This document shows positions 47,118 through 56,470 of a stretch of 64,000 bases of DNA, piece after piece. Under the pieces are notes generated by a model, which had not been told where the DNA came from, did not search any database, and saw nothing but the letters and a program-made list of their open reading frames with translations. The position numbers were made by a program, and so were the translations under genes. The stretch spans positions 1,240,001 through 1,304,000 of the forward strand of contig OY781061.1 in assembly GCA_963676515.1 (NCBI GenBank), read 5' to 3'. Position 1 is the first letter of the stretch; each line of letters begins with the position of its first letter. The DNA comes from G963667145 sp963676515 [NCBI: Candidatus Cloacimonadota bacterium] (GTDB lineage: Bacteria > Cloacimonadota > Cloacimonadia > G963667145).

Positions 47118-48270
47118 TTATCCATTAGCAACATCTACTTGGGATGAAAAAGAGATACAAGCTATCCAAAATGTTATTGAGAAAAATGTGTATACTATGG
47201 GTGAGAGCGTGGAACAATTTGAAAAAGATTTTTGTAATTTTATTGGTAGCAGATATTCTGTAATGGTAAGTTCTGGTTCTGCTGCTAACCTTATAGGGGT
47301 AGCCTCACTTTTTTATACCAAAAATCCAAAGCTTAAACGCGGTGATGAAGTTATAGTCCCAGCGGTATCATGGTCAACCACATATTTTCCTTTACAGCAA
47401 TATGGACTTAAATTAAAATTTGTTGATATTGATTTAGAAACTTTAAATTATGATTTGTATGCTTTAGAGAAGGCTATTTCTAAAAAAACGAAAATGATAA
47501 TGGTTGTGAACCTTTTAGGCAATCCGAATAACTTTGATAGAATTTATGAGATGACTAAGGATAAAAACATTATTTTATTTGAAGATAATTGTGAATCTAT
47601 GGGCGCGAAATACAAAGGTAAGATGGCAGGAACTTTTGGTATTATGGGAACTTTTTCTACCTTTTTTTCTCACCATATGGCTACTATGGAGGGAGGGATA
47701 GTAATTACGAATGACAAAGAGCTATACCAAATATTGTTGTCTCTTAGAGCTCACGGATGGACAAGGAACCTTCCTACTGAAAATCTTGTTTCAAACAAAA
47801 GTGACAATTGGTTTAATGAATCCTTTAGATTTGTACTTCCAGGTTATAATGTACGACCTGTAGAGATGAGCGGAGCTATAGGAATAGAGCAATTGGAAAA
47901 ATTGCCTAAATTTTTGGAAGTAAGAAGGGAAAATGCAAAATTATTTTCTGAACTATTTGTTAGTCATTCAGAATTTATGATACAAATGGATGTTTCAGAA
48001 AGTTCTTGGTTCGGATTTTCTTTAATTATAAAACCTTCTTCTAAGTTAAAAAGATCTGATATCGTCAAAAAGTTAATGAAAGCTAATATAGATTGTAGAC
48101 CCATTGTAGCTGGGAATTTTACTAGAAATAAAGTGATGCAATATTTTGATTATGAAATTCATGATGAACTCAAAAATGCTAATTATTTGCATGAGAATGG
48201 ATTGTTTGTAGGAAATTGCCAGATTGATTTAACTGCTCAAATCAATTATTTGGCTAAGGTCTTAAAATAG
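47107..48270 (+). CDS. colD: GDP-4-keto-6-deoxy-D-mannose 3-dehydratase (ColD-type)
   Basis: A 387-residue DegT/DnrJ-fold PLP enzyme. The usual Schiff-base Lys is replaced by His in FFSHHMATMEGG, the defining change of ColD, which uses PMP/PLP to remove the 3-hydroxyl rather than transaminate. NYPLA/SYPLA-type start (YPLATSTWDEKE), VSSGSAANL, VPAVSWSTTYFPLQQYGL, NLLGNPNNFD, EDNCESMGA and HGWTRNLP all match E. coli O55 ColD as I recall it, and length agrees. With gmd and the Fcl/ColC enzyme it makes a complete route from GDP-mannose to GDP-L-colitose. The [2Fe-2S] cysteines of RfbH-type dehydratases are not evident. Confidence 0.88.
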   Translation: MKSSYPLATSTWDEKEIQAIQNVIEKNVYTMGESVEQFEKDFCNFIGSRYSVMVSSGSAANLIGVASLFYTKNPKLKRGDEVIVPAVSWSTTYFPLQQYGLKLKFVDIDLETLNYDLYALEKAISKKTKMIMVVNLLGNPNNFDRIYEMTKDKNIILFEDNCESMGAKYKGKMAGTFGIMGTFSTFFSHHMATMEGGIVITNDKELYQILLSLRAHGWTRNLPTENLVSNKSDNWFNESFRFVLPGYNVRPVEMSGAIGIEQLEKLPKFLEVRRENAKLFSELFVSHSEFMIQMDVSESSWFGFSLIIKPSSKLKRSDIVKKLMKANIDCRPIVAGNFTRNKVMQYFDYEIHDELKNANYLHENGLFVGNCQIDLTAQINYLAKVLK

Positions 48271-49700
48271 AAGCTAATAAAAGAGACTTTTTCATTTTAG
48301 GATTTGGTAAGATTTTACAAGTTCTTATTGCATTAGTCTCTATAAAATTATTAACAACCATTCTTAGTGAGCAAGAAGTCGGCAATTATTACTTACTTCT
48401 TACGATTCTCACTCTTTTCAATTTTGCTTTCTTAAATTCATTGGGGCAATATTATGGAAGACATTTGATTAAATGGGAGCATAACGGGAATCTCTTAAAT
48501 GCTACAAATGTATTGCTGTTTTTAAGAATAAGTGCTATAATATTTTCACTCTTCATAGTTTCTTTTGTGTATAAAATTTTTGGTTATGAGGAATATTACA
48601 CTTTGGGTGATTTTTTGCTTTTTATTTTTATTTCGCTTATAGCTGGAGTTCATGGAGTACTTTTAAATGCAGTCAATGTATTAGGTGATAGAATTAAGTT
48701 TACTATTTACATAGTTTCTATATTAATAGTTGGCTTTATTTTTTCTTTTTTTATTGTTAATTATGTGGATAAATCTGCTATGGGATGGTTGTACGGCTTG
48801 GCTCTAGCACAGTTGTTTTTTTCTTTTATTTTATATAAATTTGTAGTTAAGGACAATGAATTTTCTTTCAAAAAAGTAAAAGTTGCTTTTCAAAAAAAAC
48901 ATATAAAAGAGGTGGCTGTTTTTATCATTCCTGTAACGGCAACTCTCTTCTTGCAATGGGGTCAAAATCAATCATATAGATTTATAATAGAAGCAAAATA
49001 TTCGCTAGAAGTGCTGGCTTCTATAGGAGTGGGAATTGCAGTATCAGGAGCAATCTTTAGTGCAGTTGAGAGTTTGGCGATACAGTTTTATAACCCTATT
49101 TATTTAAAAAGAATTACCCATGCAAGTAAAACAGATAGAGCTAAAGCGTGGAATGATTTGGCTAGTTATATGATCCCAGTATATATAGTGCTTACTACAT
49201 ATGTTGTTCTATTTTCACCTTATCTCACAAGGTTATTAGTGGCATCAAAATTTTATGAATCTTATATTTATGCTATGTATGGTGCGATGATAGAGTTTTT
49301 TAGAGTAATGACAAATCTTGTTTATAATGTTTCACAATCAGAAGTTAAAACAAATACAACTATTTTACCATATGCTTTAGGATTTGTTTTGACAATAGGT
49401 TCACTATACCTATTTGACATGTCAGAAAAATTATGGATGATTCCTCTTTTTGTAGGATTGGCAAATGGAATAATTTTTATATTTTTATTTAGAAATATGA
49501 AGAAGCTACTTGATATTAAAGTAGATTATATAAGTATAACAAAATCTTTTGTTTTAATTTCTCCTTTATTCTTGATTTTATTAATAAAAAAGAGTCAAAA
49601 TCTTTTAATAACAATATTAGTGATAAGTGTAGGAGGAGTGTACTTTTTATACTTAGTGTATCTCATCGTACAAAAGAGAATTTTTGGGAAAGTAATATGA
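48267..49700 (+). CDS. Wzx-like O-antigen flippase with non-canonical start
   Basis: A polytopic membrane protein of the MATE/MOP polysaccharide-export family. The first usual ATG (48441) lies inside the second helix. The same frame upstream reads a perfect flippase N-terminus (KRDFFILGFGKILQVLIALVSIKLLTTILSEQEVGNYYLL) back to ATA 48267, preceded by a stop at 48255 and containing no ATG, GTG or TTG. ATA overlaps the colD stop as ATAG, parallel to the ATGA overlaps of neighbouring genes, so ATA may be the start, or an ATG has been lost. The total is then 477 residues and about 12-14 helices. It would flip the lipid-linked repeat unit across the inner membrane. Confidence 0.8.
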   Translation: MEANKRDFFILGFGKILQVLIALVSIKLLTTILSEQEVGNYYLLLTILTLFNFAFLNSLGQYYGRHLIKWEHNGNLLNATNVLLFLRISAIIFSLFIVSFVYKIFGYEEYYTLGDFLLFIFISLIAGVHGVLLNAVNVLGDRIKFTIYIVSILIVGFIFSFFIVNYVDKSAMGWLYGLALAQLFFSFILYKFVVKDNEFSFKKVKVAFQKKHIKEVAVFIIPVTATLFLQWGQNQSYRFIIEAKYSLEVLASIGVGIAVSGAIFSAVESLAIQFYNPIYLKRITHASKTDRAKAWNDLASYMIPVYIVLTTYVVLFSPYLTRLLVASKFYESYIYAMYGAMIEFFRVMTNLVYNVSQSEVKTNTTILPYALGFVLTIGSLYLFDMSEKLWMIPLFVGLANGIIFIFLFRNMKKLLDIKVDYISITKSFVLISPLFLILLIKKSQNLLITILVISVGGVYFLYLVYLIVQKRIFGKVI

Positions 49701-50710
49701 ATAAAGCTTCATTTGTGGTGTCAAAACATCTTCAGAAAAACAATATTTTTGATGAAACAAGTCAAGGAAACAGAGACAATGTGTTTTCTCCCTTTATATT
49801 AATGAAAAAAGAGTTTTCAAACAGTGGTATTGATTTGAATACATGTGATATTGTGTCGATTAAAGATGCAGATTTTGTTATATATTATAATTTGCCATCT
49901 ATTTTACCTGTGGAAAAGGATATAAAAAAATCTTATTTAATCCTTTCTGAAAGCGAATTAATTAGACCAGACAATTATGATAAAGAAAAACATAGGCGTT
50001 TTAATAAGATTTTCACTTGGCATGACGATTTGGTTGATAATAAAAAGTATTTTAAATTGAATTATTCTCATTTATTCCCAAAAGAAATTAACAAAGATTT
50101 ATCTAAGAAAAGAAAATTATGCACATTAATAGCTGGGGACAAAAAAGCTACTCATATGCTAGAATTATATAGTAAAAGAGTAGAATCCATAAGATGGTTT
50201 GAAAATAATCATCCAGAAGAGTTTGATCTATATGGAACAGACTGGGATAGGTATAAGTTTAAAGGATCTTTTTTTTTGCGAGCATTCAATAGAGTCCCAT
50301 ACATTCCGCAAGTTTTTGCGAAAATCATTAATCAGACTTATCCTTCTTATAGAGGTAAGGTGACTAATAAAAAAAAGACAATGGAAAAGTATAAATTTTC
50401 TATTTGCTATGAGAATGCAAGAGATATACCAGGATATATCACAGAAAAAATATTTGATAGTTTTTTTGCGGGATGTGTCCCGATATATTGGGGGGCAAAT
50501 AATATTTTAGACTATATACCAAAAGAGTGTTTTATAGACAAAAGGGAGTTTAATACTTATGAAGAAATTTATAATTTTATTAAAAACATCAATGATGAAG
50601 ATTATATGAAATATTTGGACAATATTGAAAACTACATTTTAAGTGAAAGAAAACACATATTTACAAATGAATATTTTGCACAAATAATATATGGGGAAAT
50701 AATAGAATAA
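49697..50710 (+). CDS. GT10-family (alpha-1,3-fucosyltransferase-like) glycosyltransferase
   Basis: A 337-residue enzyme; ATG overlaps the flippase stop (ATGA). The GT10 donor motif is clear near residue 230-260: YKFSICYENARDIPGYITEKIFDSFFAGCVPIYWGA. GT10 enzymes use GDP-L-fucose, and here a GDP-fucose or GDP-colitose donor is made by the three upstream genes. It therefore probably adds the L-fucose or colitose branch to the repeat unit. No membrane helix is apparent; it acts at the cytosolic face. The exact acceptor is unknown. Confidence 0.88.
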   Translation: MNKASFVVSKHLQKNNIFDETSQGNRDNVFSPFILMKKEFSNSGIDLNTCDIVSIKDADFVIYYNLPSILPVEKDIKKSYLILSESELIRPDNYDKEKHRRFNKIFTWHDDLVDNKKYFKLNYSHLFPKEINKDLSKKRKLCTLIAGDKKATHMLELYSKRVESIRWFENNHPEEFDLYGTDWDRYKFKGSFFLRAFNRVPYIPQVFAKIINQTYPSYRGKVTNKKKTMEKYKFSICYENARDIPGYITEKIFDSFFAGCVPIYWGANNILDYIPKECFIDKREFNTYEEIYNFIKNINDEDYMKYLDNIENYILSERKHIFTNEYFAQIIYGEIIE

Positions 50711-50725
50711 GGGATAAAAAGAGGA

Positions 50726-51397
50726 ATGTTACTTAATAAAATAATAAAAAGATTAGTAAAAATATATAAAATTTGGATACTGAAAGACAGATTTTTATCT
50801 GCTCATAGAAATTGGGTAAAAGACAAAGGCGATAGTACTTTTAGGTTGGAGTATGATTTAAATAAAGATTCAATAGTTTTTGATTTGGGGGGATATAAAG
50901 GAGATTTCACTTATGAAATTTTTAACAAGTATCATTGTAATATTTATATTTTTGAACCAGTTAGTGATTATTGTGAAAACATTAAAAAGCGATTTGCTAA
51001 AAATGAAAAGATAAATGTATTTAATTTTGGTTTATCTAATGAAGACACGGAATTACAAATAGGCGTATCAGAGTCGTCATCTTCAGTATATAAAGATAAT
51101 TCAAGCAAAAAAGAAACAATATTTTTAAGATCTATTATGGGGGTTATTAAAGAAAATAATATAGAAAAAATAGATTTACTTAAAATAAATATAGAGGGCG
51201 GTGAGTTTGATGTACTAAATGAAATAATTACAGATGATTATGTTAAAAATATTACAGATATTCAAATACAATTTCATATGTTTGTAGAAAACTCGGAAGA
51301 AAAAAGAAAATTAATCCAAAAAAAATTATCGAAAACACATTGTTTGACTTATAGCTACTGGTTTATTTGGGAAAACTGGAACTGTGTTAAGAAATAA
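50726..51397 (+). CDS. FkbM-family SAM methyltransferase
   Basis: A 223-residue protein with the FkbM core: SIVFDLGGYKGDFTYEIF (SAM loop near residue 50-67), IYIFEPVSDYCENIKKRF, a region INVFNFGLSNEDTELQIGV, and IDLLKINIEGGEFDVLNEI near residue 150. FkbM-type enzymes O-methylate sugars or peptides and are common in O-antigen loci, where the methyl group may cap or decorate the chain. AT-rich like the flanking genes. It overlaps the following GTG start by 14 bases. Confidence 0.88.
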   Translation: MLLNKIIKRLVKIYKIWILKDRFLSAHRNWVKDKGDSTFRLEYDLNKDSIVFDLGGYKGDFTYEIFNKYHCNIYIFEPVSDYCENIKKRFAKNEKINVFNFGLSNEDTELQIGVSESSSSVYKDNSSKKETIFLRSIMGVIKENNIEKIDLLKINIEGGEFDVLNEIITDDYVKNITDIQIQFHMFVENSEEKRKLIQKKLSKTHCLTYSYWFIWENWNCVKK

Positions 51398-52589
51398 ACT
51401 AAAAAAAACAAGTTTTTATACATTGTTAAGAAGCATAAAAAATCAAATAGACAATAAGAGAATTATGCCAGTATTAAATGCTTATGAGAAAAAGTATAGT
51501 TTGGCGAATTTCCAATATGCAAGTTTTAAAAAAAATGTGCTTAGCTATATAAAAACAAATCAATTGAAAAGTAATTATGAATATAAATTTGCAAATTCTA
51601 AAAAAAATGCAGACTTGTACTCTTCTGTATATGCAGCGATGACTTTAGGTCTTTTTGATGAGATAAAAAATTTAACGAAGAAAGAAAAAACAAACTGGAC
51701 GAACTATATTTTGTCTTTTCAAAATGAGAATGGCTTATTTACTGATGAGTATTTAAAATCGTCATTATCTGACAAAATACATTATTGGGGATGGTTTCAT
51801 CTTTTACCACATCTGATAATAGCTTTAGATTATTTAGACAGTAAACCAAAGTATGATTTTAAATTTATTTATAAAATGTTTGAGAATAAAACCATAGAAG
51901 AGTGGCTTGAAACTAGAAGTTGGCGTGAAAATTATTTGGCTGTAAGTAATGAAATAATGAATATAACTGTCTTACTTCAATATTCAAGAGATACATTTAA
52001 TAATGATTTAGCAAAAGAGTATGTAAAGAGAATTTTGGTGTGGCTTAAAGCAAATCATATTGATAACAAAACAGGATTGTGGGGAGAGAAGACTTTAAGA
52101 AGTAGTTTAGATATTTCAAAAGCGGTGAAAACTGCATATCATTTTATGCCAATGTTTCTTTATGATAATGACTTAGAAAAATTGAATATAGAAGACTTTA
52201 TTAAATATGTATTACAAACTCAGAATGTGTTTGGGACATATGGGACATGTTATCTTGCGGATGGTTGCGAGGATATGGACAGTGTATATCTTTTAACTCA
52301 ACTTCCAATATCTAAGGTACATAGTAAGGAAGTAGAAGATTCAGTAAAATTATTTTTTAACAAGGTTTTTGTGAATATGAATAGTGATGGAGGATTTGTT
52401 TTTAAGAGGATGGCTTCATTTCAGTATGCAGATTCAAGATTACAATCAAATAAAGATGAAAGTAATATGTTTGGGACTTGGTTTAGGGCATTATCAATTG
52501 CGTATGCTTGTGAATTTTTAAAGATTGATAATGATTTTTCTTTTTCCAAAATGCCAGGCTATCAATTTTTAGGAAATACAAACAAATGA
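51384..52589 (+). CDS. Conserved hypothetical with alpha/alpha-toroid character
   Basis: A 401-residue protein starting at GTG 51384 within the end of the methyltransferase gene. It is almost wholly helical by composition, with repeated aromatic helix pairs (YSSVYAAMTLGLFDEI, YWGWFHLLPHLIIALDYLD, LEDFIKYVLQTQNVFGTYG) and patterns like QNENGLFTDE and DKTGLWGEKT, LxxxQNxxGxFG and MNSDGGFVF. This recalls alpha/alpha-barrel proteins (prenyltransferase/cyclase or glycosidase-like folds) found next to polysaccharide genes. No catalytic motif (for example DxDD) is evident. It probably works on the glycan, but no function is assigned. Confidence 0.6.
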   Translation: MLRNKLKKTSFYTLLRSIKNQIDNKRIMPVLNAYEKKYSLANFQYASFKKNVLSYIKTNQLKSNYEYKFANSKKNADLYSSVYAAMTLGLFDEIKNLTKKEKTNWTNYILSFQNENGLFTDEYLKSSLSDKIHYWGWFHLLPHLIIALDYLDSKPKYDFKFIYKMFENKTIEEWLETRSWRENYLAVSNEIMNITVLLQYSRDTFNNDLAKEYVKRILVWLKANHIDNKTGLWGEKTLRSSLDISKAVKTAYHFMPMFLYDNDLEKLNIEDFIKYVLQTQNVFGTYGTCYLADGCEDMDSVYLLTQLPISKVHSKEVEDSVKLFFNKVFVNMNSDGGFVFKRMASFQYADSRLQSNKDESNMFGTWFRALSIAYACEFLKIDNDFSFSKMPGYQFLGNTNK

Positions 52590-54052
52590 TCTTTGTTGGT
52601 CCTTATCTTAGCAATCCTAACTGCCATTTTAACATGAATATTGTTGAGAGTATTGGTAAGAAAGATGATTTGATCATTGATATAAAAGAGGAAAAACATT
52701 ATTTAGAGAAGATAAAAAAATATTTATTAGGCAAAGCTATAAGTGCTGAAATAGTTGTTTATAATCCATTTGAAAGCGAAGACTTTGTAATTATTATGAA
52801 AAAAGAACTTCCAAAACTTAAAATCTTTATGTACTGTTCTGATGATGAATGGAGGTGCTTTAATTATGATAGATATTTAGCTCTTTATGTAAATTTTTTT
52901 TCTATCACAGCTAAAAAGCATTTACCTTTATATAGAAAATGGAGATTTGCAAATGTTATTGGGACTAATTGGGCATGTAATACGGATAGATTCTATCCTT
53001 TAGCAGTAGAAAAGAAATATGATGTAACTTTTATTGGTGCTCCTTATGGGAAGAGAATTGAATATGTGAGAGAAGCTATTAAGAAAAATATCAATATTAA
53101 AGTATTTGGGAAAGGCTGGGATAATTTCAGCGATTTAAAACCTTATTGGGGAGGTTATGTCTCTTATGAAAATATAAATAAAATTATTAATCAATCAAAA
53201 ATAAATCTTAACTTTATGTGGTCTTCACAAGGTGGATATCAAATAAAAGGAAGATGTTTTGAACTTTCAGGGTGTGCGGCTTTTCAACTTTGTAATTATG
53301 GTGAAGAACTTTTAGAATATTTTGAACCAGATGTAAGTATTGGGATATTTAAAGATAAAAAAGATTTTGTAGAAAAAATAAATTACTATTTATCTAATGA
53401 GAGCAAACAAGAGATAATAGCTGAAGAATCATATGAAAAAACATTACAAAAAAATACTTGGGCTATAAAATTTAAAGAGATATTTGAATTTGGCAAAAAT
53501 AAAAATCAGATAAAAAATTTGCCAATATTTAAAATATTAGTTATAACTCAAAATAATGTAAAGCACAATATAAATATTAATGACCCGAGATTAAACATAT
53601 ATTTTAAGGACACGGAAAAAGAATACGATGGAGTTGTTGAATTAAAAAACAATACGAGTATTAATAATGAAATACTTTACATGATGGCTTTTGCTCTTTA
53701 TGCAGATAATTCGGATGTTGTTTTTGCAAATTTTTACTTAGATAATGTTTGGATTAGGTTTAAAGAGAATGATTTGTTGAGGAAAAACTTTTTAATCAAA
53801 TTATTGCCAATAGAATCTAAAATGCATTCTTTTGATTCGTATATAAATAAAAATATTAATAATTATTCTTTTATTGAGTATCCAGCTTATGAAATTAGTG
53901 AAATTCAAAATATAATAAAGACACTTTTAAAACTTTTATTTTCGAGTTATTATCAACAAGAGTTGTTTGAAAAATACCTAAAAAATAAAAATTTTTTAGG
54001 TATGGCGAAAATAGCTTTTGAATATTTAGTAAGAAAATTGATTTTAAAATGA
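52586..54052 (+). CDS. CgeB-like glycosyltransferase with extra C-terminal domain
   Basis: A 488-residue protein. Residues about 1-300 have the CgeB-type glycosyltransferase 1 architecture: VGPYLSNPN at the N-terminus, CSDDEWR, TNWACNTDRFYP, KYDVTFIGAPYGKRIEYV, INLNFMWSSQGG and QIKGRCFELSGCAAFQLC. The C-terminal about 180 residues (NLPIFKILVITQ onward) match no family that I recognise and may bind the acceptor or a membrane partner. AT-rich; its ATG overlaps the preceding stop, and its stop overlaps the next start (ATGA at 54049). Confidence 0.8.
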   Translation: MIFVGPYLSNPNCHFNMNIVESIGKKDDLIIDIKEEKHYLEKIKKYLLGKAISAEIVVYNPFESEDFVIIMKKELPKLKIFMYCSDDEWRCFNYDRYLALYVNFFSITAKKHLPLYRKWRFANVIGTNWACNTDRFYPLAVEKKYDVTFIGAPYGKRIEYVREAIKKNINIKVFGKGWDNFSDLKPYWGGYVSYENINKIINQSKINLNFMWSSQGGYQIKGRCFELSGCAAFQLCNYGEELLEYFEPDVSIGIFKDKKDFVEKINYYLSNESKQEIIAEESYEKTLQKNTWAIKFKEIFEFGKNKNQIKNLPIFKILVITQNNVKHNININDPRLNIYFKDTEKEYDGVVELKNNTSINNEILYMMAFALYADNSDVVFANFYLDNVWIRFKENDLLRKNFLIKLLPIESKMHSFDSYINKNINNYSFIEYPAYEISEIQNIIKTLLKLLFSSYYQQELFEKYLKNKNFLGMAKIAFEYLVRKLILK

Positions 54053-55074
54053 TCAAACTACTAATCTCTGTCGTAATGTCTGTCTATAATAGTGAAAAAT
54101 ATTTATCCGAATCTATTGAGAGTGTCTTGAATCAAACATGTGCTAATTTTGAATTTATTATTATTAATGATGGTTCTACAGATAGTTCATTGCATATAAT
54201 CCAAAATTATATGCAAGATGATGAGCGAATAGTTTTAGTAAATCAAGAAAATAAAGGCTTGCCTTTTTCTTTAAACGAAGGAATAGAGAAAGCGAAAGGT
54301 AAGTATATAGCTAGAATGGATGCTGATGATATAAGTTTGCCTACTAGGTTTGAAGAACAAATTAAGTTTATGGAAAAGAATTTAGAAATTGGTATTTGCG
54401 GAACATGGGCGGAGGTTTTTGGGGAAAAAAAAAAAAGTAGAATTCTAAAACATCCTATTACTCACGATGAAATGAAAGCAAAACTTTTATATACAGTTTG
54501 TTTTGCTCATCCGACGGTTTTTATGCGAAAAAGGGTTTTAGATGAAAACAAGTTAAGATATAATCTAGATTATTTAAATGCTCAAGATTATGAACTATGG
54601 AGCAAAATTTCTGAAGTTACTGTGATGGGGAATATTCCTAAGGTTCTTTTGAGGTATCGATTAAATGAGAATAGCATTACTTCTATAGCAGACTCAAAAA
54701 ATGTTGAGCTGAGATATGATTTGCTGGAGAGTGTTTACAGCAAATATATAAAACAAATGGGAATAGAGAATAGTGGTAATGAGAATAAATTACATTTTTT
54801 GATAAATCTTAATGAGCGAATAGCTAAAGCTAATATATGTTTAAATTCTTTCAACTCTTATTTGAGTAAATTGATTGAGGCGAATAAATCGACAGTAATC
54901 TTTAACCAAAAATACTTAGAACAACTTTTAGCTAAAAAGTTTTTGATAGTTGTTTATTATAAAATTAAAAAGAAAGATTTTGATTTTTTAACAGCTATAT
55001 TTTACTCTCTATTTTGGAAAGCAAGCGGAAATTTTATCAAAGAGAACTTATTCCAAATATTGCGGAAGAAGTGA
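54049..55074 (+). CDS. GT2-family glycosyltransferase
   Basis: A 341-residue GT-A glycosyltransferase: LISVVMSVYNSEKYLSESIESVLNQT at residues 4-29, IINDGSTDSS, LPFSLNEGIEKAKGKYIARMDADDIS (DxD metal site) and NAQDYELWSKI (base/acceptor ED region as QDYELW). The C-terminal segment has a hydrophobic stretch FLTAIFYSLFWK that may associate with the membrane. It adds one sugar of the repeat unit; the donor cannot be told from sequence. Confidence 0.92.
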   Translation: MIKLLISVVMSVYNSEKYLSESIESVLNQTCANFEFIIINDGSTDSSLHIIQNYMQDDERIVLVNQENKGLPFSLNEGIEKAKGKYIARMDADDISLPTRFEEQIKFMEKNLEIGICGTWAEVFGEKKKSRILKHPITHDEMKAKLLYTVCFAHPTVFMRKRVLDENKLRYNLDYLNAQDYELWSKISEVTVMGNIPKVLLRYRLNENSITSIADSKNVELRYDLLESVYSKYIKQMGIENSGNENKLHFLINLNERIAKANICLNSFNSYLSKLIEANKSTVIFNQKYLEQLLAKKFLIVVYYKIKKKDFDFLTAIFYSLFWKASGNFIKENLFQILRKK

Positions 55075-55190
55075 AAAGTTATATTTCAAAGTTTGATTAA
55101 AATAATGAAATTTATAGAGAGATCTGTGATTTATGAGCAGTTTCGTTTAGTAAAGGGAATGTTAGATATCTTTTTTTACGATAGGGTTTT

Positions 55191-56207
55191 ATGATAAAAA
55201 TATCAATAGTTGTACCAGTTTATAATGTTGAATCATACATTCTTAAATGTATAGATTCAATATTAATGCAAACGCTTCAGGAAATTGAAGTTATTTTTGT
55301 GGATGATCATGGCAATGATAGAACTATTGACATTGCGAAAGCTTATTTGCTTCAGGAAAATCCATCTTTTCCGTTTCAATTTATTGAGACACCTAAAAAT
55401 TTAGGTCCTGGAAGTGCTCGTAATCTCGGCATTGAATGTGCACGAGGTGAGTATTTGTCTTTTATTGATGCTGATGATTGGATTGAGCCCGATTACTGTG
55501 AGAAGTTGTATACAACGGCTAAAAAGTATGATTGCGATTTGTGTGTTTGTCAGGCGTGGATGGATTTTAAAAATAACAGGAAATCAAAATTACTGAGATT
55601 CCCATCTTTTAATAATGGCACAATGGTTGATTCTGAAAAAAAAAGATTTATTACAGAGTTTGTACCATATCATTGTAACTATCTTTTTAAAAGAGAATTT
55701 ATTCTTCAGTATAAAATAAGGTATCCTTCTTTCAAATCGTCAGAGGACAGTTATTTTGTGATAATGGCTGCGTTGTTTGCAAAGCGAATGGCAAAAATTT
55801 CGGCTCCATTTTACCATTACATAATAAGAGAGACTTCAATTAGTCATCGGCAAAATGCTTCTCGCCACAAAGTTAAATTCAAAGTATTTGCCAAACTTAT
55901 AAACGATTCAAAAATCAATAGTTTGTACTCCTTATATCATGAAGAAATCGATTTTTTGTTTATTAAAAAAGGGCTTTTAATGTCTGTTTTTGAGTATATT
56001 AGAAATGCGAAACATATTTCATATCATAAGATTAAGAATTTTTATGATGATACAGAAAAGTTATTGCCCTGTATTGTGTCTAATAAATATTTGAAGGTTA
56101 AATTTAGCTATAAGTTGTTGATGTTTTTATTGAAATATATGCCTTTTTTGATTGTATGGTGTGTGAAATCGGTAACGCCTGAAATTTGGAGTAAATTTAA
56201 AAAGTAA
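55191..56207 (+). CDS. GT2-family glycosyltransferase
   Basis: A 338-residue GT-A enzyme: ISIVVPVYNVESYILKCIDSILMQT, VDDHGNDRTIDIA, LGPGSARNLGIECARGEYLSFIDADDWIEPDYC (DxD site) and the typical FKSSEDSYFVIMAAL. The C-terminus ends KSVTPEIWSKFKK. It is separated from the previous gene by 116 bases with no evident terminator, and is the last gene of the locus. It has less extreme AT content than 46185-55074. Confidence 0.92.
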   Translation: MIKISIVVPVYNVESYILKCIDSILMQTLQEIEVIFVDDHGNDRTIDIAKAYLLQENPSFPFQFIETPKNLGPGSARNLGIECARGEYLSFIDADDWIEPDYCEKLYTTAKKYDCDLCVCQAWMDFKNNRKSKLLRFPSFNNGTMVDSEKKRFITEFVPYHCNYLFKREFILQYKIRYPSFKSSEDSYFVIMAALFAKRMAKISAPFYHYIIRETSISHRQNASRHKVKFKVFAKLINDSKINSLYSLYHEEIDFLFIKKGLLMSVFEYIRNAKHISYHKIKNFYDDTEKLLPCIVSNKYLKVKFSYKLLMFLLKYMPFLIVWCVKSVTPEIWSKFKK

Positions 56208-56470
56208 AATTTGGGAAAAACTCGTAGATTTTCTCTTCTTTGAATCTATTATGTTAAGCATATAAAATCTTTTTTTATCCACAATAGAGGAAGTTCGTGG
56301 GTAGGAAGAAAAGAAACGAGTTCACAGCATAAGTACACAATTTTGGTAAATTAAATAAAAAATCATTTTACAAGTAAAAATAATTTTATTTAGTGAATAA
56401 CAAAAAATTGCAGAAGATAATAAGAGGTTATAAAAAATAAAGGTAAAATCTACAAAGAAAGGAGAGTAAG
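56208..56470. other. Intergenic region, end of the polysaccharide locus
   Basis: 263 AT-rich bases with no credible open frame. They probably hold the promoter of the lipoprotein gene (a GAAAGGAGAG site precedes its ATG) and a weak polysaccharide-locus end. I see no clear terminator hairpin. Confidence 0.5.
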
